From: Margaritifera margaritifera
Taxonomy: Eukaryota > Mollusca > Bivalvia > Unionida > Margaritiferidae
Assembly: GCA_029931535.1 (NCBI GenBank)
Contig: JAQPZY010001037.1
Location: forward strand, 496,001-560,000
DNA length: 64,000 bases
Direction of reading: 5' to 3'
The notes under the pieces: model-generated
The model's input: only the letters and a program-made list of their open reading frames with translations
Told to the model about the DNA's origin: nothing
Databases searched by the model: none
Shown here: piece after piece, positions 11,691-23,884 of the stretch
Layout of the letters: the number at the start of each line of letters is the position of its first letter
How positions within the stretch are numbered: the stretch's first letter is position 1
Position numbers and translations under genes: made by a program

Positions 11691-13580
11691 TTTAGGTTTC
11701 TAAGGATTCAGCAGTTGTGATTAACATTTGTGGTAACGAATTCCAGTTTTAACTTGTCTGTTGGGAAAATCTGAATTTATAACTATCAGTTCGTACGTAT
11801 GGTATCAGATAAGTATATTCATGCTGGTTTCTACTGGTTCTTCGGTTTGATTAAATTGCAGCAGGGTATTGTTACTTTGTGTTTTAGACCTTTGTGGAAA
11901 ATATTAATCTATTTTCCACTGTACGTTTTTGTTTTAATGATTTCCAGGACAACTTATTCAATACTGAGGTCATACTTCCTGGGGTATAGTCATAACTGAA
12001 TGATACCAACCTGGCTGTTCGATTTTGGATCTTTTCAATTTCATCTTCTAAAACCTGGGAATGGGGATTCCAAACTGTACAAGCATATTCTAAAATAGGT
12101 CTAACTAAACCCTTGAAAGCTTATTCTTTCGCATGTTCTGGACAAGATGACAATTTGCGTCTTAATAGGCTTAAAGTACGATATGCTCTGGTTCATAATT
12201 CTTGAATGTGAAGGTTCCATGTCGGATCACAAGTAATTGTGACTTCTAAATATTTTATTTGATTGAGGTTTTCTAAAGTAGTACTTTCCAATGAATATGA
12301 CATACTGGTTTTATGACATTTCGTTCTTGTCATTTGCATTATGTTGCATATTTTAAATTGTAAGCACATGCCCCATTTTCGTGCCCAAATATCCTAGTTT
12401 ATTAATGTCATTTTGTAACATTTTGGTATCCTGCTGGGTTTTGATTGATCTGTAGCATACACCGTCATCTGCAAAGAGGCCAATTTCCGAGTCATTTTCA
12501 GTCATGATGTCATTGATGTGCAAAGAGAAAAGCACATGTACAAGTGCTGTGCCTTGAGGAACTCCAGATGCTACTTGGACAACCAGATTTGGATCTATTT
12601 ACCACCACACATTGTTCTCGCAAACATAAAAAGTCTATCAAGCGTAGTGTTTTGCCTGCAATTCATAATAAAATAATTTACTCTTTAACAATTCATGGGG
12701 GACAGGGTCAAAAGTTTGTTCATGGTCTAATACAAAAATGTCTGCGTGGTCACCTTTATCTAACACAACACAGATGTGTTTCCCAGCTGTGTAATTTTCA
12801 AAAGGCATGTTGTTTATCAGAAATGATGGAAAAGTGATCTCAGGGCTTCATGATGTTAGAACAGACAATATGCTCAACCATTTTGCAAAGAACCCTGGTG
12901 AGTGAGATTGGTCGGTAATAACTTGCCATTGCGTGATCAACTTTTTTAACAGTGGGCATTATATTTGCTAGAGACCAATCCTTTGGGATGTTGCAAATGT
13001 CCAAAGATTGTTTATAGAGGTGTGTAAGCACTGGCGTCAACTCTGAAAATAGTTTCTTAAGTATTTTTGGATGTATATCATGCAGATCACAAGCTTTTGA
13101 TGGGTTTAAACCACGTAGCAACTTTTGAACTCCTGAACACTTTATTACTATATTATTCATTTTTGGCACTTTTGGAAATATATATGGTGAAGCTATGTCA
13201 CTGAAGTGGTTAAAAACAATGCAGAACCGGGTGTTCAGTGTTACAGCTTTCTCTGCATCTGTGTCTACTAATTTGTCTTAAGTGGAGGAATGCCCTTGGG
13301 CTCTTTTTTTCAGTTGATGTATTTCCAGAATGATTTCGAATCTGGGGTTAGGTTTCTAATCATATTATTGACGTGGTTGTTATGTAAATCTTTAACATTT
13401 TCTTTAATTTCAGTTCTTAGCTTTTTCCATTTAGTTCTTAATTTTTCACTGCTGGTACGCTTTGCTTTAGCATAGGTTTTGTTTTTTCTTCGAACTAGTT
13501 TTCCACTGCTGACTGTAATCCAGGACATCGACAAAACAGATCTACTCAGTTCTGAAGGAACATTTTTTTTCCTCAACTGT
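11690..13580 (-). mobile_element. Jockey/CR1-type non-LTR retrotransposon relic
   Basis: Minus-strand reading recovers the back half of a LINE ORF2 in order: linker between endonuclease and RT (13576-13310, DSKSFWKYIN), RT N-terminal block (13169-12840, YRPISLTRVLCKMVEHI), FVLDHEQTFDPVPHELL near 12750, SGVPQGTALVHVLFSLHINDI near 12560, the active-site segment GLFADDG near 12470, and the C-terminal LEYACTVWNPHSQ near 12080. Pieces lie in different frames with stops. No endonuclease domain or 5' end is seen, consistent with 5' truncation, and the 3' boundary near 11.7 kb is approximate. Confidence 0.85.
12010..13576 (-). pseudogene. LINE reverse transcriptase pseudogene
   Basis: Coding remnant of the LINE described above. 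The three longest open pieces start at 13576, 13169 and 12535 in frames 1, 2 and 1, so at least two frameshifts separate them. The catalytic block reads FADD as in non-LTR RTs, and the C-terminal thumb-like region is in further frames. It is inactive as it stands. Confidence 0.85.
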
Positions 13581-15240
13581 AGTAGTTAGGAAGATAAGAT
13601 ATTATTATTTTGCAGTTTACTTCAATATCCCTCTTATTTTTCAGACCGTTTAAATATTGGAAGGGTTACCTTCAGATCTCACTGCATCAAAATTTCCTTT
13701 GCTAAACAAATATAAATTTCGACGGTTTTGTTTTTTTTTGCTGATACATGTACTTGTATAGACAGAGTACAATCTGATACATGTACTTGTATAGACAGGG
13801 TACATCATGGTGACTTTATCCCAAGATGTACTTAACAACAGGTTTGTCCTCATTTGTTATAAGCAATAAGCGTTATATCTTAGACATTGTCATAGACATA
13901 CAGTATTTATTCCTATATACCGCCCGTTTCTCGAGGTAGGGGTATAAAATGAAGTCTATATGAAATGAACCCTAATATGCAACTCTGTCGTATAAAGTTT
14001 ATTTATCCTGGATATAAATTATAAAGCAGGTTTCTTTGCTTGCACTTAAAGTGATTAGACTGACTGGTAGTATATGTTTCTCCTTAGCAAGGCAATTTGG
14101 AAGCAAAACAACTGAAAAGTCGACTAATTGCATCTCTTCATAAATCGGAAATATCCTGCTCGAAACAATGGTGACTTACTCATCGTAATGGTAGACTAAA
14201 GTTACAACGCGAAAAAATGAAGAATTCATTGCACGGTGTATGGCGTATGTAATAGACAATTATGGCAAGTGACAGCAGGAAAAGCTGTGGACGTTCGAAT
14301 ATGAAAGAAGGTTGGTTTCACAGAACACGCTAAATGATTAATTTTGGATGTCGACAAAAATAAGAATGTCTACCGAATTTATACACAATCACGTTCCCAT
14401 TTTGGTTAACAGATACATGAAATGAAATCAAGTATAAAATACAAAATATAAATACAAAGGGAGACGAGAGATTTAGATTTGAAGATACTGTTGTAACAAT
14501 ATAGAAAAAAATGGCGATATAACATGATACACTACGATAGTTTCATTTAAGGCAAGATTGTAAATGCACATTTAAATGACAGTTTTTTTAAAATTAATAA
14601 TTTATAACTTTTCACTTATTGCATAATATTAACTTAAGGGCTATTGGTAACGTGAATAGGCTTAACAGGGTGGGTGGGTGTGGTATAGCCATATATTACA
14701 TATCTTCGCGGAAAGATATTTATAAGAGCTATAATAGGCACTTTGATATTGCGTTATATAATCATGGCAATCATGGCAATCATGTTGCACGAAGACTAAG
14801 CAAGATGCAACAAGAGTTACATTTTTCATATACACTGAGCCTTGCGTACAATGCATCTGGCAAACATCACGATGCCATGTAATGGGGGCTGTCATATTGG
14901 TCTTCTTCCAGTCATCCCGGTCCTATGACTGACAGTCATATTACATGTATACATGTAAACTGATGGCTATCAAACTTTCCATATTGAAAAGTACAGTTGT
15001 GGTCGGTGTTGTTAATAGTGAGTGAAATTCCTAAACATTGCTGAAATACAATCTATGAAATTATTTGCATGTTTACATTTTGCTTCTTTTGCTCTTCTTT
15101 CACCACATGTGGTTCTGTAAATATTAATCCACTGAAGTTTATATCATCAGGTATTATCAGTCCTTTGTTCTTAATACTCGTCTAAAGATAATGAAAAGTA
15201 TTTGACATTAGCTAATTATCCTACATAAACTTTAGGCCAA
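13581..15240. other. non-coding stretch
   Basis: No gene seen. A 30-base direct duplication (tgatacatgtacttgtatag) lies at 13741-13801, and a short atcatggca triplication at 14761-14785. Confidence 0.3.
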
Positions 15241-15462
15241 AAAGAAAAAATATGGTTGATTAAGGTTACCCGACCGACCCTAGTGTTTAGCCTCCGACCC
15301 TACCTATTTTTCTCTAAAAAAAAAATAAAAAAATTCGCGGTCGCCAACACTGTCTGTGATGATCATGATTTGTACCGAATTCGACTATACCAAAGTAGCA
15401 ATCAGAATACTCGGGTTTTATGTGCTCGTTTGCTTGTACAACAGTGATGAACGATAAACAAC

Positions 15463-16002
15463 ATGGCGTGTGGAAGAAGCGTTCCTTCTACTCTACTCGC
15501 TGTGAAGCTTAATAACTGCCGTCATGGCAATGGTGGCAATTATTTATTGTCAGTGAGTCATGATTGGGCATTCATGGACCTGTTTCAATCAAAACATCCG
15601 GTCATCAGCCCGAAAGAAGACCAGATGCTCTGTTCAGTTTTTCCGACAGCTGCAGACAAGGACGGATACGAGGTTAGAAATGTCTCTAGTATAAATCAAG
15701 TCTGACAGACATGTAGATAGTATTAAGCAAACTAAATTCACCATGCTCATTTTCAGACATAGATTTATTTTTCCATGCTAAATGTATACATTAAAACAAT
15801 TAGCCAGCAAATTCAAATGTATGAAACAGATAGTGGTGTTGTTTTTTGTCACCATAAACTGCAGAGGTCCAATCCACTTTAGCCTGTTTGTGAGAAAATT
15901 GCTATTTGTTTGCAGAAGGTTCATGGTTCTACTCTCGAAAATGGACTGAAGAGCATCTGGGGTCTTCTTCCATCAACAAAACTTGCTGCAGAGGATACAT
16001 AA
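15463..16002 (+). CDS. candidate two-exon gene, 98-residue protein of unknown function
   Basis: Exon 1 (15463-15672, 70 codons) begins acaacATGG and ends at a GAG|GTTAGA donor. Exon 2 (15916-16002) follows the acceptor ttgctatttgtttgcag and is open to TAA. Both are phase 0, so splicing of the 243-base intron gives one uninterrupted frame, beginning MACGRSVPSTLLAVKLNNC and ending LLPSTKLAAEDT. No family is recognised. The donor is weak. Flanking sequences at 15250-15320 and 16105-16170 carry loosely inverted pyrimidine-rich motifs (accgaccctag, ccgaccaaccctac), so the segment could belong to an unclassified transposable element. Called from frame, splice signals and phase only. Confidence 0.35.
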
Positions 16003-16317
16003 ATACATAAAGACGCTTCTTAAGGCAGAACATTTACTCACAGTGAACCTTAATTATAATACATATACATGTATTCATGTATTTTAAAAAAAGAAGAAAA
16101 AAATAAATAAAAAAAGCCTACCGACCAACCCTACTTTCTTTGGCTATGTAACCTGAACCACGCATATAATTTTTTTTGCCTTATATGTATGCATAAATGG
16201 GATATATATTCGGACATGATTTTTTTCTGTTTTAAAGTGGAATTCTGCTTTACCCCTGACCTGAATCTGATTTTCATTGATATGGTCCATCTTTTTATAT
16301 CATTTCTGATCCATGAT
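16003..16317. other. non-coding stretch
   Basis: Contains an A-rich tract at 16084-16117 followed by the pyrimidine-rich motif mentioned for the 15.4-kb gene. Nothing else recognised. Confidence 0.3.
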
Positions 16318-16510
16318 TACTAGGAATTTCCTTTACTTGGAGCATAAATGTGTTTGAGTTCAAATTTTTTGGCAATATCACGCTGCCTTCATCAGCGACT
16401 ACTGTTGATCACGTGACTTGTAATGGTCACGTGATACGAGGAGACTGGAGTAGATAGGTTCAAGCCCATCGTCCCTGTTTAGTGATTGCCTCCGCTTTCA
16501 TATTTCGATT
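16318..16510. repeat. 200-bp dispersed repeat, copy 1
   Basis: Matches 42568-42770 in the same orientation along its length: tactaggaattt, cactgccttc.tcagcgacta, gatcacgtgact..aatggtcacgtgat, caagccc.tcgtccc, ctccgctttca. The centre is a palindrome of two CACGTG cores. Copy 2 lies inside a double-hairpin MITE and is therefore clearly mobile. Confidence 0.75.
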
Positions 16511-17083
16511 GCCTCCTTTACCTTCCTTTTCCATAGGTTGTCTTCAGCTGTGATGTGTGTCAATCATAGTATCGGTGAAGATGGAATGTACAGTGTGTAT
16601 ATGTACATGTATCTATGTTACAATGGGCTGCCAAATAATTTCAAACAGTAGGCAAAATTACATAAATAACATAATTTTGATAATAATCTCAAACCTTTTT
16701 GTGACAAAAGCAGTAGCCATGGTAGATTATTTCATAAAATTTAGTACCATCAGGGCAAACTAGCAGCTAATAGTTTTTATTTTGCCTGTTACTAACCAGA
16801 ACATAGATCTGTATACATGTGACATACATGTTCATACCAGGTAAGGACACTTTCCCTATTTGATCTGGTAAGGCATTGTCATGAATGTACAGTCTACTAT
16901 ACAGTATGTAAGGCTGGCATTGAATAATTAATTTAGATCCTGACTTTACATGTACAAGAATTTAATCCCACTGTAGCATGCAAATTAATGCATAGAGTAT
17001 GGTACATGTACATGAATCATGGCTATATGTCATGTCTGTGGAGCATGGATGTAATACATATTCACTACTGCTACCACAGTTAT

Positions 17084-17219
17084 TACCATACATACACGCT
17101 TATAAGTTGAGTCCAACTGCAAACAACGTTGATTCTGCTCTGCTGGTGCATTATGTGATGGCAGATCTGAGTATGTTCAGTTTGCGGTTGGACTTTACTT
17201 TAAGCAAGTATATATGGTA
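17084..17219. mobile_element. TA-flanked single-hairpin MITE
   Basis: Begins accatacatacacgcttataa and ends in the inverted counterpart aagcaagtatatatggt, with TA at both edges. The body is one imperfect hairpin centred on ctgctggtgcattatgtgatggcag, flanked by the inverted pair gtccaactgcaaac and gtttgcggttggac. It is a half-size relative of the double-hairpin family at 31.4, 41.2, 42.4, 43.7 and 55.9 kb. Confidence 0.75.
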
Positions 17220-18718
17220 ACTACCACTACTTCTCATTGAACAATGTATGGACTGTTTTTTTTTCTCCAGGTTTGTGTATCATTCACTCGTTCATAATTA
17301 TAGTTTGTACAATCTCGAAAAATCCTTGAATCTGAGGGATTGCCTTAAAAACTCCTTGAATTTCATAACGGTTGGTCTTATCCGTGAAAAATCTTTGAAT
17401 TTGTTGCAGAACTGCTTGAATTTTGCCAGAAAGTCCCTGAATTTTATCTGACAATACAAAATATTAAAATAGAATCAAATATATGACTTTTACATTTATA
17501 ATTTTTTTTTATGTATTGTCCAAAAATAATGAGCAAATAAATAAAATGTGATAAAATTTGGCAGCTCAAATGGTAAATGACTGGTAGCTAACAAAGTAAC
17601 ATAAGGAGAAAATTCCTTGAAAAAAATTCCAGGTCTGTACAAACCATGATAATAACTTAATGGTGGTCTTGTTTATTGTGAGATTAGCAGCTGAAACCTT
17701 TTCAGATTTCCAATGTATAATAGTCTTACACAAAAATAATGCTGTAGCTGGGGCAGAAAATACTCTAATCCTTATGGGTTTCACATTTTTGACCATTGGA
17801 CCCAGCTGTTTTTACCTACCAAGAAAATAGTTGACTCTGTCACAATTTAAGTATAACAGCTACATGTATATTGACCCATGCAGATGAAGATATAAGCAGA
17901 AACGAGAAATGTGATTACGATAGAACCGGAAAATATATGTACAGTTTTAGTCAAGTACTGCACAGAATTGTATGTACTGAATTTCATGTACAGTGGACAT
18001 GCATGGTATGACTGCATTTAAAATATTGGGTACCAGGTGCCATAGGACCACCTGCAACATAAATTCGATTATAATGTCCAGGACACAGGAATGAAGAAAA
18101 AAAAGTTCTGCCCCCGTGTATTCAATTTAGTACTTGCACATGCCTTAATAAGACGACACCCAACATTTATCAAAACTCCATTAAAAGCATACATTGAGCA
18201 TACACGTCTCAATCCCTGAATGTCATGTGAGAACAGGGGTAGAAAAATCCATTGCCTGGGACAACTGAAAGTTAATGCTGTGCAACCATTGTTCTAATGT
18301 GAAAGTCCAGTCATGCAGCTGAACAATATTATTAAAAAATGATATTGTGAAAAATTACAATGACATTTTATACATTTTCCAGCAACAAATATTAGTTCAT
18401 TATATTGGCCTTTTCAGTACCAATAGCAAGTTTCCTGAATTATCTCTTTTAGGAGCAGTGTGCATATTATGTTGAATACAATATGTAAATAAGCTGTTAT
18501 TGAAAAAAATGTCCATTATGTATACAATAATAAGTCCAGGGGTGTGCCATATGCATTTTTTTAAAAGTTGGATGGGTTTATTTTTAAAAAAAAAATCCTT
18601 AATGAAAATATGACAGACTTTGTAGAGACGTGCTTGATACTTGTCCTCTGGCATTAGCTTATTTAAAAGGACTTAAAGTCATAATAAAAATGAAAGCCTA
18701 AAAAAAATCATGGCTTTT
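17220..18718. other. non-coding stretch
   Basis: 17310-17450 holds degenerate repeats of the theme tccttgaattt. Nothing else recognised. Confidence 0.3.
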
Positions 18719-18934
18719 TACATGTAATATATGGTTTAAAACATGTATCTAAAGGTACTGTTAATTAATTTATACATGTAATATATGGTTTAAAACATGT
18801 ATCTAAAGGTACTGTTAATTAATTTATACATGTAATGTACGGTTTAAAACATGTATCTATAGGTACTGTTAATTAATTTAAACATGTAATATACGGTTTA
18901 AAACATGTATTTAAAGGTACTGTTAATTAATTTA
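18719..18934. repeat. 54-bp minisatellite, four copies
   Basis: Units start at 18719, 18773, 18827 and 18881 (tacatgtaatatatggttta...). Changes are few, for example atatgg versus gtacgg. Confidence 0.93.
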
Positions 18935-19299
18935 CAGAGTCTTAGTGGTTTGGAGTTTATTTAATTGTGGAGATTTGAATACTGAAGATTTTGAATAAAG
19001 TCAGGTTTGTTACCAGAAGCAAACCAAAGCAGATATTTCTTTCTGATCTTGCATGCATTAGTACATGTACATGTAAATAGCATAATAGATCGCCTTTCCG
19101 GTGGTTGTGCATCATCGGAAACCCATGTGTGATCAGTGCCATTACCACTCCATTCATAGTAGAGTGGTAATGGAATCGATCACACATATTTGTTCAAATA
19201 CAATGAAATGGTAATAGAATTGATTTCACATGAGTTTCTGGCATGACAGTGATGTCAGGGTGAAGATTCTGTGTGTTGAAGTTTCTGCAAGTCAGATAC

Positions 19300-19800
19300 A
19301 GTAAACTGTATGGATAGGTTATTGGACACTGTGCATGCACGACACCGAACTCTGCTCAACCCTTGCCTGGAGATAATAGGACAGTGTGCAGACACAACAC
19401 CGCATTCTGTGGTACTCATACCTGGGGGTAATGTGACAGTGTGCAGGCACAACACTGCACTCTGTGGAACCCTTGTCTGGAGGTAATATGACAGTGTGCC
19501 ATCATGACACCACATTTTGTGGAACCTTGGCCTGGAGTTGATAGAACAGTGTTCAGGCAAGACACTGCATTCTGCGGTACCCTTGCCTGAAGGTAATAGG
19601 ACAGGGCACAGGCATGTAACAGGACAGTGTGCAGCCATGATACTGCATTCAGCAGAACCCTTTCCTGGAGGTAATAGAACAGTGTGCAGGCACAGTTTTA
19701 CATACTATGGAACCCTTGTTTGGAGGTACTGTGACAGTTTGCAGGCACAACACCACATTCTGTGCATTCTTTGGAACCCTTTCCTGAAGTTATTGTGAAA
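19300..19800. repeat. degenerate array of about 60-bp units
   Basis: About eight diverged copies of ggaacccttgcctggaggta followed by a cagtgtgcaggcacaacac-type segment. The minus-strand frame 19638-19255 is a repeat artefact. Confidence 0.82.
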
Positions 19801-19809
19801 TTGGGTCTA

Positions 19810-19950
19810 CACCAGGCATGTGCAGCTTTCTCCAGGGCATAGGATGGATAAGTAAATTTTAAAGCCACACTCAATGATGTAAATAAGCAGATAAAACCAG
19901 GTCGCAGGCCAGATCCGGCTCACGGGCCGTAGGTTGCACATGCCTGCTCT
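19810..19950 (-). repeat. dispersed repeat, inverted partner of 21837-21968
   Basis: Its reverse complement matches 21837-21968: gcaacctacggccc, cctggttttatctg, tttacatcat, atgccctgga, gcacatgcctgc. The termini themselves are roughly inverted (gcatgtgcagctt and ttgcacatgcctgc), suggesting a MITE. Confidence 0.7.
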
Positions 19951-21836
19951 ACACCAATTCTTTTGGGCAAAAAATGTAAATGACATTAATCCATTGAGAA
20001 TAAAATGTTAGAAATTGCAAAAATCTGGAACTCTTTATGATTTGCGAATATTTTATTTTGTGACTGGGGCCAATTTGCAGTGAGAATGGGGCCCATCTTG
20101 AAAAATTAATTGATTGGTATCTTCTTTTTCTTCCACTATCAAATTGTGACCTATTTAGTATTGTAGCACAGTTATGTCTAAAATTGGACAGAATCTAATT
20201 TTTCTATTAGTTATTGATTAATATTTTGGCAGTGATCGAATGTTGGCAGTTTAGCTGGCTGCAGATGCTGGCTTAGATACCAAGCCATTACAATTGATGA
20301 TGGATAATGAATGTGTAATGTATATGCTCTTTCCTCATCCCATTACACAATTTATTACCCAATTTACAAGCATGTATCAGATTAGATAATAAGAGCACAT
20401 TCTACTTCCTGGGTTGTTTTTTTTCCCCATTATTTAACATAGTTTTATAGATTTTGTGCAGTACTTATCCTATTACAAACTCTGTTGTTCTATTTCTCAC
20501 TTTTTTTTAAGGTTGATTGATGGTAGTCACTCTGCATGGCCTGTCGTCAATAACAGATTTCTTAATTACTGTATATACTAATGTATTAGATGGGTCCAAC
20601 TGCAAACAACATAGATCCTGATCGGCCACATATACTGTACATGTAGTTATAGGTACAAAAAATTGTTAATTACAATTTCAGCTGATTCTTAATTAGTACC
20701 AATATTATCAAAATCTTCATAAGAATACAATATTCAGTACTCTATATAAAATGAAAGGACCGATTATACATGTAATTGGAACTGGTTTAATGGTGTAATA
20801 TGAAAAGTTAGAGGGGTAATATTTTCATGATGTACATGTACAGCATGTAAAACAAGTTACAGACAGTACTGTACATGTGGTTGACAAAATTAATTGTGGA
20901 ACAGTTGGCCTTCCTTTGAGAGTGAGCCATCAGATTTTAAATATGAACTTCATTTTAAAAATCATAATAGATGGCACTGTTCAGGGGATGATGACTTTTT
21001 AAATAAAATAACTTCTTTGAACTGGAGATCAAAGTTAAGACATGTTTGATCAGACATTGCTGTTTTACTTGGCATACATGTACATGATACACAAGCATTG
21101 ACTTGAAAATCTTTTTTATGTGAGCACAGAAAATACATGTTGCTTTTTCAAACACCATCAAGCCTCAGATAAAAGTCATTATAAGCAGAGACTGATATCA
21201 ATTAGCAATTAATTAAATGAGATTTACAAGATTTTTAAAACTTGTTATCCCCACAATTTAGTAGGGGATATTGTGATATCCCCCACCTGTCCGTTACCAC
21301 ATCTTCTAAACCACTGGGTAGAAAGTCAAGAAACTTTATAGTTTTGTTGCTTTTGGGGTAATCATCTGCAAGAGGGGTGTCATCCTTGCCTTCTACCCCA
21401 GGGATCCATGGGAGTGGGTCAGATGTTAGATTTAAAAACAGTTCAGGAAGACACATCATATAAGTGACAGAGTTCCACTATGACCCTTAAGTAGTCACTG
21501 TCTTGCAGTGGGTATGAATACCAGTGGGTGGGATTGGAATATACTTTAGTTTTTGTTTAACTTTTAAAATTTGACACAGCTGAAGCTCTTTGTAATTGTG
21601 GAGTGCCATTGCAAACCTGTGATAAGCATGCTAATTAAAGGCTCTATGCAGTCCATGTTGATTTTTGTCTCAACAGTGAATGGCAAGACACAACTTTTTC
21701 AACAGTGACATTGTCAACAATGTTAATGTGCTGTGCTAAAAGTCAACAATGTTAAGGTACTGTGCTAAAAGTCAACAATGTTAAGGTACTGTGCTAAAGT
21801 GTTTTGAAAGTCACATACATGTATTATCTACAGCAG
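19951..21836. other. non-coding stretch with MITE fragments
   Basis: 20567-20645 is the left end of a double-hairpin-type MITE (ctgtatatactaatgtatta, then gtccaactgcaaacaacat). 21240-21330 has a ccccacaatttagtagggga motif of a type dispersed in mollusc genomes. 21715-21790 has three short copies of gtcaacaatgttaaggtact. No gene recognised. Confidence 0.4.
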
Positions 21837-21968
21837 TTGCTTGCAACCTACGGCCCACATCTAGCCCATAAACCTGGTTTTATCTGGTTACATTTACATC
21901 ATATGGGTACATTTAAAAGTCGCTACATGTATCTGGCTCATGCCCTGGAAGAAGTTGCACATGCCTGC
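21837..21968 (+). repeat. dispersed repeat, inverted partner of 19810-19950
   Basis: See 19810-19950. The two copies are about 1.9 kb apart in opposite orientation. Confidence 0.7.
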
Positions 21969-22067
21969 TGTGTATGGTGGCAACTTTAGTAAAGTATTAT
22001 TACATGTCAAAAGTTGTACCAAGATGTGCTATTAGTTCCTGTTTTGCTTGTGTAAGCTGAAAACTAC

Positions 22068-22068
<1 letters not shown>

Positions 22069-22121
<53 letters not shown>
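22069..22121. repeat. (AAT)n microsatellite
   Basis: Uninterrupted ataataata run of about 17 units. Confidence 0.95.
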
Positions 22122-22224
22122 TCATTCACAGGCAAGGTACCATGTTCTGAGGAACACTTGATTTCAGCCATTTGACTCCTGGTTCATCTTCACAATGTGT
22201 CTGCGTCAAATTAAGTAAAGGGTA

Positions 22225-22794
22225 TAGACTACAAAAAGTTAAAAGACATGCAAATCCTACCTGTGTAAGAGCTAGTGATCATGGTCATGACTGTGTCAAG
22301 TCAACTCATTTCAATTGACCAGTCGAACACTGTTTTAAATATTATTACGTAAGAAACATAATTACAGTATCTAACAGTAATCAGTGGTTTATCTCTCTCA
22401 TTTGTAAATATGATCAAGGATAGCAAGGGAACCAAATGAAAGGCATGCCCAGTGCATGAAAAACTTAATTTGATGGATAGGGTTCATTATGGAGAAGTGA
22501 GATCCAAAGTTTGTAGTGAACTTAAAATTCCCAAATTGGCACTCGGGTTTGCTGTAGGAATTTAGAAATTTTGCAGTTACTTGCAGTGAAATCACAGCAT
22601 CATTATTTTACTGATAGAACAATAAAAACATTGTTTCTTGAAATAAATGTCCATCTGCTTTTTTCAGAAAGAGAATTTAGTTCTGTTCCGAATCAACAGT
22701 AGCATTAAAATGTACCCATATTCACATGCAAAAAGGCAGTGACGTAATGTACATTTATGATGTTACATGTGATTTGTATTGAAACCTCTTGGAG
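22225..22794. repeat. triplicated segment, copy A left part
   Basis: Unique-looking non-coding sequence that recurs at 31905-32115 (copy B, last 200 bases) and at 34605-35230 (copy C). Shared words include gcatgcaaatcctacc, taatcagtggtttatc, attttactgatagaacaata and attgaaacctcttggag. It continues after the inserted transposon at 31088. Confidence 0.8.
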
Positions 22795-22964
22795 TACCGT
22801 ATATACTCGATTATAAGTTGACTAGACTATAAGTCGATCCCCCCTTTTTAGGGCTGCAAAAAGTGAATTTCGCTATGACCCTCCCTTAAGTTGGGGTGTG
22901 TTTTGCAAGTCAGATCCGTCTAAAGGGTTGACTTCTTAGTGAGTCAGAAATGCACTTTGGAAAT

Positions 22965-23746
22965 TGTTACGACTCTATGGTCTAAGAAAAATGTAACAGA
23001 AAGAAAGTGAAACCAACAAATCAAGTAAAAAAATCAACAAGCAATTTATTACTAGATAATTAAAATGAAAAAATCAAAAAGTCACTTACAGTAATGTGTT
23101 TTGAAATCCTAATAATCCAATAAGAATGATTGTTCTAATCACAAGTCCTAAATATAGAATGTTCCGAATTCACGGCTGTGTCCTTGAATGTTATGATGTG
23201 CTAATGGTCTCCAAAGTCCTGATGTACTAGAAATCTTGATGTGCTGAAGTCAAAATGAAGTATTCCAAAATCTCTGAATAAGTTCACATAAATTCCAAAA
23301 TTGTCAATTAAAAATCAAAAATCCAAAAGTTTATGAGCACTGTTATAATCCAATGAATATTTAAAATAATTCCTCTCTTAGAATTTGGAATGCATTTTCA
23401 CAACTGTAATAGCTCTTTACAAGACTGATGGTAATGTCAAAACTGAAAAAAATGTCCACCAAACATGGTATATATAAAGATTGGTCACATGACAGAATGT
23501 TCTAGATTGGTCACATGACAGAATGTTCTAGAATGTGTGTCATCTTAATGGAATTTTTACTTGTAAACAAAAATCAACCTTGACCTTCAAATTGAGAAAA
23601 CATATTGATCAAAACAACCTAATTCAAGGACACTAGTTATACATGTTTTTCCTAATAAACATAAAGATTTAAGCAAATATTAAAGTGAAGAAACATTTAT
23701 AATTTCCTAAAATATATATAATATTATATAAACATCATACATAACA
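22965..23746 (-). repeat. 3' LTR (782 bp)
   Basis: On the minus strand it begins TGTTATG and ends GTAACA. It contains a 26-base direct duplication (gattggtcacatgacagaat...) at about 23479-23530. It differs from the 5' LTR at 23740 only, as far as a reading by eye shows. Confidence 0.96.
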
Positions 23747-23757
23747 CCTCCCCTCAT
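23747..23757 (-). promoter_or_regulatory. polypurine tract
   Basis: Minus-strand ATGAGGGGAGG lies directly against the first base of the 3' LTR, where plus-strand DNA synthesis is primed. Confidence 0.9.
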
Positions 23758-23884
23758 AAAGAAAAAGAAAGATTTATATAATAAAGTTTTCTTTTGAATA
23801 TACATCTAATACTACAATAACCAAAATTACATAAGAACATGTTTTATGATACTGGACTTAATTACATCAAGCAATATTACATTT

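Noticed and set aside
23747..23884. Envelope gene after pol
   Set aside because: Only about 130 bases separate the RNase H stop from the 3' LTR; there is no room for one.
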